Assembly (NCBI GenBank): GCA_046728115.1
Contig: JBKPDW010000093.1
Coordinates: 1 to 10,295, forward strand
DNA: 10,295 nucleotides
Direction: 5' to 3'
Origin: CAVSWN01 sp046728115
Lineage (GTDB): Bacteria > Acidobacteriota > Vicinamibacteria > Vicinamibacterales > CAVVIG01
The stretch's first letter is position 1; each line of letters begins with the position of its first letter. The position numbers and the translations under genes are program-made. The notes under the pieces are model-generated. The model saw only the letters and a list, made by a program, of their open reading frames with translations, was not told the DNA's origin and did not search any database. Below are positions 6,514-10,295 of the stretch, one piece after another.

Positions 6514-7602
6514 ATGAGAGCTTGGGTTCCCCGCCTGTGGCTCGTCGGGTGTCTGAGCGTGGCGCTGTTGGTCGGGTCGATGATTGCCGCCGAACGATCG
6601 TCGTCGGCGATGGCGACGGCGGCCACGAAGTTTCTGGGCGCGCTCTCTGCTGAGCAGCGCCAGAAGGCGACGTTCGCCTTCGACAACACCGCGGAGCGCC
6701 AGCACTGGCACTTCATTCCAACGGGCCCGGCGCCGATGTTCCCGCGCAATGGGCTGACGATCAAAGAGATGAGCCAGCCGCAGCGCGTGCTCGCACACGA
6801 TCTGGTCAAGGGCGGCCTCAGCCAGCGCGGCTATCTCACAGCCTCCGCGATCATGGATCTGGAAACCGTCCTCGGCGCACTCGAAGCGGAGCAACGGGCC
6901 GCGGCCGCTCAACCGCCGCGCACGGCACCCATCGTTCGCGATCCGGAGGGTTACTTCTTCTCGGTGTTCGGCACGCCCTCCACGCACGACACGTGGGGCT
7001 GGCGCGTCGAAGGCCATCACATCTCGCTGAACTTCACCGTCGTGAACGGCACGATGGTCGCCGGATCGCCGGCGTTCTTCGGGAGCAATCCAGCGGAAGT
7101 GCGCAGCGGTCCGAAGAAAGGGCTGCGAATTCTCGGCGCGGAAGAGGACGCCGCTCGCGCGCTGTTGGCCGCGCTCGACGCGTCGCAGCGGGAGAAGGCC
7201 ATCATCAATACCGTGGCGCCGGGCGACATGCTGACGATGGCGAACGTGGATATCAAGCCGTTGTCGCCGCTCGGGATCGGCGCCGATGCCATGAACGCGA
7301 GCCAGCGCGATCTCCTGATGAAACTCATCGACGTGTACACGGGCTACATGGCCGCCGACATCGCCGCCGATCGCGTGGCGCGTTTCAAGAAGGCAGGTGT
7401 CGAGAAGATTGCCTTCGCGTGGGCCGGCGAGACCGAGCGCGGGAAGAAACACTACTACCGGGTCCAGGGGCCGACGTTCCTCATCGAATACGACAACACG
7501 CAGAACGACGGGAACCATATCCATTCCGTGTGGCGCGATTTCGATCGGGATTTCGGGCGAGACCTGCTGCGCGAGCATCTGAAGAGTACGCCGCATCCGT
7601 AA
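6514..7602 (+). CDS. DUF3500-family exported protein
   Basis: A 362-residue protein of the DUF3500 family, whose biochemical role is not established. Residues 1-26 form a signal peptide (basic MRAWVPR, then LWLVGCLSVALLVGSM ending IAA), so it acts outside the cytoplasm. Family features are HWHFIPTGPAP.FPRNGL near 64-81, a histidine-rich WGWRVEGHHISLNFT (161-175), HYYRVQGPTFLIEYDN (313-328) and NHIHSVWRDFDRDFG (334-348) near the end. The several invariant-looking histidines together with acidic residues could form a metal or catalytic site, which is inference. GGAGG 6 bases before the ATG supports the start. It diverges from the paralogue cluster and converges on the amidohydrolase, 46 bases tail to tail, with no clear terminator hairpin between them. 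Confidence 0.88.
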   Translation: MRAWVPRLWLVGCLSVALLVGSMIAAERSSSAMATAATKFLGALSAEQRQKATFAFDNTAERQHWHFIPTGPAPMFPRNGLTIKEMSQPQRVLAHDLVKGGLSQRGYLTASAIMDLETVLGALEAEQRAAAAQPPRTAPIVRDPEGYFFSVFGTPSTHDTWGWRVEGHHISLNFTVVNGTMVAGSPAFFGSNPAEVRSGPKKGLRILGAEEDAARALLAALDASQREKAIINTVAPGDMLTMANVDIKPLSPLGIGADAMNASQRDLLMKLIDVYTGYMAADIAADRVARFKKAGVEKIAFAWAGETERGKKHYYRVQGPTFLIEYDNTQNDGNHIHSVWRDFDRDFGRDLLREHLKSTPHP

Positions 7603-7648
7603 CGATTCGCGGCTTTGCGGTCAACGGAAGGTGGGGCTTTCGTAGCAG

Positions 7649-8530
7649 CTAAGCTCTTGGTGGGAAAATCCGTTCGAAGTTCCCGCCAAAGATCTTGTTC
7701 CGAACATCGGCGCCGGCCGCGAGGTCGTCGAGCGCTGCCGACTGCTGCGCGTAGACATCTCTGACCCACCCTCGCGGGAAGAACGACGAATCGCTGCCGA
7801 AGAGCAGCCGATCGGGGCCGAGCACCGTCAGCGCCTGCTTGAACACGACATCCAACGTCAACCCCGGCTGGTACTTGATCCACCCGTTCGAGCTCGACGT
7901 GTCGAAGAGCACGTTCGGGCACACGTCCGCGACCATCAACGCCTCGCGAAAGAGACCTGCACCGAAGTGCGGGATCAGGATGGGCACCGTGGGATAGACC
8001 AGCGCGACCGCGTGCAGATCGAGCGGGTTGCCAAATCGCATGTCGAACGGGCTGGGCAGCCCGAGCTTTTTTCGGACACCGATTGACAGCACGCCGCAGT
8101 GCACGAATATCGCCGTGCCGGGTCGAGCCGCAGCCACGTCGAACACGCGTCTCGCCCGCTCGCCCTGGATGGAGTAGCGGTGCATCGCCGGATACAGGCA
8201 GATCGCGCGCAAGCCGTCGCGATCGATTGCTCGAGCGGTCGCCACTAGGGCGTCGGGCATGGTCGGATCGACCATGAAGAAACCGACGAACCGGGTGGGA
8301 TGACGCCGCAGCGCCAGCGCGACCGACCTGGCGTCTCCGGGCATGCTTGCGATCAGCGCCGCACGGGACACACCGGCGCGATCGAGTTCGGCGACCCAGC
8401 GATCGGCCAACTGGTCCGCGGATCCCGGGGCCTCCCACCCCAACTTCGTCAGCGCCGCGTCGCCGCCCAGCGCGGCGAAGAAAGGGGTGGAGAAGAAATG
8501 ACAGTGAGCGTCGTTGATCAAATCTCCCAC
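7649..8530 (-). CDS. Amidohydrolase-2 family metal-dependent hydrolase or decarboxylase
   Basis: A TIM-barrel amidohydrolase of the amidohydrolase-2 group, which contains hydrolases and non-oxidative decarboxylases of small acids; probably cytoplasmic. From GTG 8530 it is 293 residues. Metal ligands are visible in the family order: H9 and H11 in NDAHCHFF, H144 in FVHCG, H188 in PHFGAG and D247 in LFGSDSSF. The family's opening, usually MIIDAHCH-like, would fit even better a TTG start at 8521 (reads MINDAHCH), which overlaps the stop of the preceding gene; GGGAG is there but only 2 bases away, so I keep GTG 8530 and leave the choice open. An open frame continues upstream to an ATG at 8683, but that stretch is off-frame noise inside the dehydrogenase. 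The 13-base overlap with the dehydrogenase indicates translational coupling and a shared pathway. Substrate not predictable. Confidence 0.88.
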   Translation of the reverse strand: MGDLINDAHCHFFSTPFFAALGGDAALTKLGWEAPGSADQLADRWVAELDRAGVSRAALIASMPGDARSVALALRRHPTRFVGFFMVDPTMPDALVATARAIDRDGLRAICLYPAMHRYSIQGERARRVFDVAAARPGTAIFVHCGVLSIGVRKKLGLPSPFDMRFGNPLDLHAVALVYPTVPILIPHFGAGLFREALMVADVCPNVLFDTSSSNGWIKYQPGLTLDVVFKQALTVLGPDRLLFGSDSSFFPRGWVRDVYAQQSAALDDLAAGADVRNKIFGGNFERIFPPRA

Positions 8531-9576
8531 GCTATCGCATCCGCGACTTGTTTCGTCGTGGCTGTGCCTCCCAAATCGGGTGTTCGCATCGAGCTGGTTG
8601 CAACGACGCGTTCGATCGCCGAGACGATGCGGTCGTGGAGATCGGGGCGGCCGAGATGTTTGAGCATCAGGGCACCGGCCCACGTGGCGCCGATGGGATT
8701 GGCGACGCCCTTTCCGGCGATGTCAGGCGCCGACCCGTGAATCGGCTCGAACATCGATGGGTACTTCCGTTCCGGATTGATGTTGCCGCCCGGCGCAATG
8801 CCGAGACTGCCCGATATCGCCGAGCCGATGTCCGTGAGAATGTCGCCGAACAGGTTGGACGTGACGAGCACGTCGAGGGTCTGCGGATGGGTGATCATGC
8901 GCGCCGCAAGGGCATCCACGTGATACTTGCGATACTCGACGCCGGGATAGTCGTTCCGAACCCTTTCACCCACCTCGTCCCACAGGACCATCGCGAAGGT
9001 CAGCGCGTTCGATTTGGTCGCGCTGGCAATCATCTTGCGCGGACGTGTGGACGCGAGCTCGAATCCGTAACGCAGAATGCGTTCGATCCCGTGGCGTGTG
9101 AAGACACCAACCTGCTGCGCGACCTCGCGATCGGTGCCGACGTGAATGCGTCCGCCTACGCCCGCATATTCGCCTTCAGAGTTCTCCCGCACGCAGATCA
9201 TGTCGATGTCCGACGCGCTCCGGTTGGCAAGCGGCGACACCAGTCCGGGCAGGAGCCGCATCGGGCGAAGGTTGACGTACTGATCGAAGCGCTGCCGGAT
9301 AGCAAGAATCAGGGCCGCGGAGACGCCGTCGGGCACGCCGGGACCGCCGATGGCGCCGAGATAGATCGCATCGAAGGTCGCCAGCCGCTCGAAGCCGTCT
9401 TCGTCCATCATCCGCCCGTGCTGCTTGTAGTACTCGCAGCCCCAGGGGAATTCCGTGAACGTCAGCTCGAGGCCGCTTCCGCGGGTAGCGGCCTCAATCG
9501 CACCGAGCCCCGATGGAATGACTTCGCGACCGATGCCGTCGCCGGCGATGACGGCGATCTTGAACGACTGTGACAT
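8518..9576 (-). CDS. Tartrate / D-malate-type decarboxylating dehydrogenase (isocitrate/isopropylmalate dehydrogenase superfamily)
   Basis: A 352-residue NAD-dependent beta-decarboxylating dehydrogenase that would oxidise and decarboxylate a 2-hydroxyacid. The amino terminus has the GDGIG motif (12-16). The tartrate/D-malate branch is suggested by FPWGCEYYKQHGRMMDEDGF (43-62) and LGAIGGPGVPDGVS (73-86). Substrate and metal residues are in place: R94, R104 in NLRP, R130 in VRENSEGEY with Y137, K188 in ATKSNAL, D221 in HVDALA, D245 and D249 in FGDILTDIGSA. FEPIHGSAPDIAGKGVANPI (277-296) includes the aspartate associated with NAD rather than NADP use. 3-isopropylmalate dehydrogenase is the main alternative, but no leu genes adjoin. 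The start at 9576 fits the family; a longer open frame upstream has no homology and would run into the divergent gene. TACAAT ends 6 bases before the ATG without a Shine-Dalgarno, suggesting leaderless expression. Confidence 0.92.
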   Translation of the reverse strand: MSQSFKIAVIAGDGIGREVIPSGLGAIEAATRGSGLELTFTEFPWGCEYYKQHGRMMDEDGFERLATFDAIYLGAIGGPGVPDGVSAALILAIRQRFDQYVNLRPMRLLPGLVSPLANRSASDIDMICVRENSEGEYAGVGGRIHVGTDREVAQQVGVFTRHGIERILRYGFELASTRPRKMIASATKSNALTFAMVLWDEVGERVRNDYPGVEYRKYHVDALAARMITHPQTLDVLVTSNLFGDILTDIGSAISGSLGIAPGGNINPERKYPSMFEPIHGSAPDIAGKGVANPIGATWAGALMLKHLGRPDLHDRIVSAIERVVATSSMRTPDLGGTATTKQVADAIAWEI

Positions 9577-9640
9577 CGCGCTATTGTAATCGGGCGCGCC
9601 GCTCGACCTTGCGGTCGACCGGGGATAGACTGTACTTGTT
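9577..9640. promoter_or_regulatory. Divergent promoter region with two start-proximal -10 hexamers and a hairpin
   Basis: On the minus strand TACAAT (9588-9583) lies 6 bases before the dehydrogenase ATG. On the plus strand TAGACT (9626-9631) lies 9 bases before the M28 ATG, with TCGACC (9603-9608) 17 bases further upstream as a partial -35. Neither gene has a Shine-Dalgarno in the normal window. A perfect 6-base inverted repeat, TCGACC-TTGC-GGTCGA (9603-9618), covers the plus-strand -35 candidate and could be an operator shared by both genes. All by inspection. Confidence 0.5.
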
Positions 9641-10295
9641 ATGACTATTGTTCGAGTGAAAATCTCCGCCGTCGCTCGACTCACGGTAGCGCTCTCCGCG
9701 AGTCTTGTCGTCGCATGTTCATCGGAATCGAACCCGCCGGCGTCTGAGGCGCCATCGGCGGCAGCGCCCCTCTCCTCGTCGCAGCGTGTACCAATCGGGC
9801 AGCTCCCATCCATCGACACCGACGCATTGCTCGCGCATACCAGGATGCTGTCGTCCGACGAGTTCGAGGGCCGCGCGCCGGGAACCAGGGGGGAGGAGCT
9901 TTCAGTCAACTACCTGGTCGATCAGTTCAAGAAAGTTGGATTGAAACCCGGCAACACCGATGGCACGTACATTCAGAAGGTGCCGCTCGTCGGCATCACG
10001 CCCACTCCGGCGCCGCTGGTGTTCAAGAAAGGCGGCCAACAGCAAACGTTGAAGTGGAAAGACGATGTGGTGGCGTGGACGAAACACGTGGCTGAGGAAG
10101 CGAAGCTGACCCACTCCGATCTCGTCTTCGTCGGTTACGGCGTCGTCGCGCCCGAGTTCAACTGGGACGATTACAAGGGCGTCGACGTCAAGGGCAAGAC
10201 GCTGGTGATGCTGGTCAACGATCCGCCGGTACCCGACCCGAGCAATCCGAACGAGCTCGATTCGAAGACGTTCGGCGGGAAGGCGATGACCTATT
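9641..10295 (+). CDS. M28-family metallopeptidase lipoprotein, amino-terminal part
   Basis: The frame from ATG 9641 is open to the window edge (218 codons seen). Residues 1-25 are a lipoprotein signal peptide with lipobox VVAC and lipidated C26, followed by a Ser/Pro/Ala-rich linker (27-48), so it is anchored in an outer-facing membrane leaflet. LSSDEFEGRAPGTRGEE (70-86) is the typical entry to secreted M28 aminopeptidases, followed by the helix VNYLVDQFKKVGLKPG. From about 160 a protease-associated (PA) domain begins: LVFVGYGVVAPEFNWDDYKG and KGKTLVMLVNDPP. The zinc-binding peptidase core (HxD, D, EE, D, H) would lie beyond the edge, so activity cannot be confirmed here. There is no Shine-Dalgarno; a -10-like TAGACT lies 9 bases upstream. 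Confidence 0.88.
   Translation, partial: MTIVRVKISAVARLTVALSASLVVACSSESNPPASEAPSAAAPLSSSQRVPIGQLPSIDTDALLAHTRMLSSDEFEGRAPGTRGEELSVNYLVDQFKKVGLKPGNTDGTYIQKVPLVGITPTPAPLVFKKGGQQQTLKWKDDVVAWTKHVAEEAKLTHSDLVFVGYGVVAPEFNWDDYKGVDVKGKTLVMLVNDPPVPDPSNPNELDSKTFGGKAMTY

Noticed and set aside
7603..7648. Terminator between the convergent DUF3500 and amidohydrolase genes
   Set aside because: I looked for a GC stem followed by Ts in these 46 bases and found none convincing.
8548..9573. A 341-codon plus-strand open frame opposite the dehydrogenase
   Set aside because: Same cause; all catalytic motifs of the dehydrogenase are on the minus strand.
9603..9618. Hairpin TCGACC-TTGC-GGTCGA as a transcription terminator
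   Set aside because: It lies between two divergent starts, the stem is only 6 bases and no T-run follows; an operator role is more plausible.
9577..9909. An amino-terminal extension of the dehydrogenase up to an ATG at 9909
   Set aside because: The extension has no homology, overlaps the lipoprotein signal and body of the divergent M28 gene, and the family amino terminus begins at 9576.
1..10295. CRISPR array, insertion sequence, phage, toxin-antitoxin or defence genes
   Set aside because: No spaced direct repeats, transposase or integrase motifs, terminal repeats or defence-related domains are visible; Ku alone is a repair gene and does not indicate a defence system.

Overview
The window looks like a chromosomal piece of a GC-rich soil-type bacterium, most likely an Acidobacteriota member of the Vicinamibacteria kind. 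The evidence is a PadR regulator sitting directly in front of an ADOP-type (acidobacterial duplicated orphan permease) MacB-like gene, together with a secreted S9 peptidase, a DUF3500 protein and an M28 lipoprotein peptidase. Taxonomy is inferred from gene content only. There are no tRNA, rRNA, CRISPR, phage or insertion-sequence signals. Coding density is very high and no gene-free stretch exceeds about 70 bases.

Layout. The minus strand carries, read right to left from 6442: three tandem paralogues of an unrecognised exported protein family (6121-6442 collapsed, 5213-6124 intact, 4353-5210 with a nonsense codon), then the bacterial Ku end-joining gene (3448-4299), then a secreted S9 prolyl-oligopeptidase-type enzyme (1341-3416). 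The spacings (4-base overlap, 2, 53 and 31 bases) fit one transcription unit. A second minus-strand unit follows: a padR gene (943-1269) with an excellent promoter and a palindromic operator candidate, and an ADOP permease (1-939) that is broken by at least one frame change and probably two. On the plus strand, a DUF3500 exported protein (6514-7602) diverges from the paralogue cluster. It converges on an amidohydrolase-2 enzyme (7649-8530), whose start overlaps the end of a tartrate/D-malate-type decarboxylating dehydrogenase (8518-9576). The latter diverges from an M28 peptidase lipoprotein that runs off the right edge (9641-10295).

How the genes may work together. The amidohydrolase and the 2-hydroxyacid dehydrogenase overlap and probably serve one small-molecule catabolic route, substrate unknown. 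The S9 and M28 enzymes are exported peptidases typical of peptide-scavenging acidobacteria. PadR probably represses its own gene and the permease. No LigD partner for Ku is visible here.

Most notable: (i) the three-paralogue array in which one copy is intact, one has a TGG-to-TGA change at a conserved tryptophan and one has lost about 190 codons; (ii) an ADOP gene whose second break has a 13-base sequence that reads as the conserved motif on both sides of the break; (iii) three genes whose -10 hexamer lies 6-9 bases from the start codon with no Shine-Dalgarno, predicting leaderless mRNAs, while the other genes mostly have clear Shine-Dalgarno sites. I see no clear new defence or mobile system; the uncharacterised exported paralogue family is the best candidate for undescribed biology.
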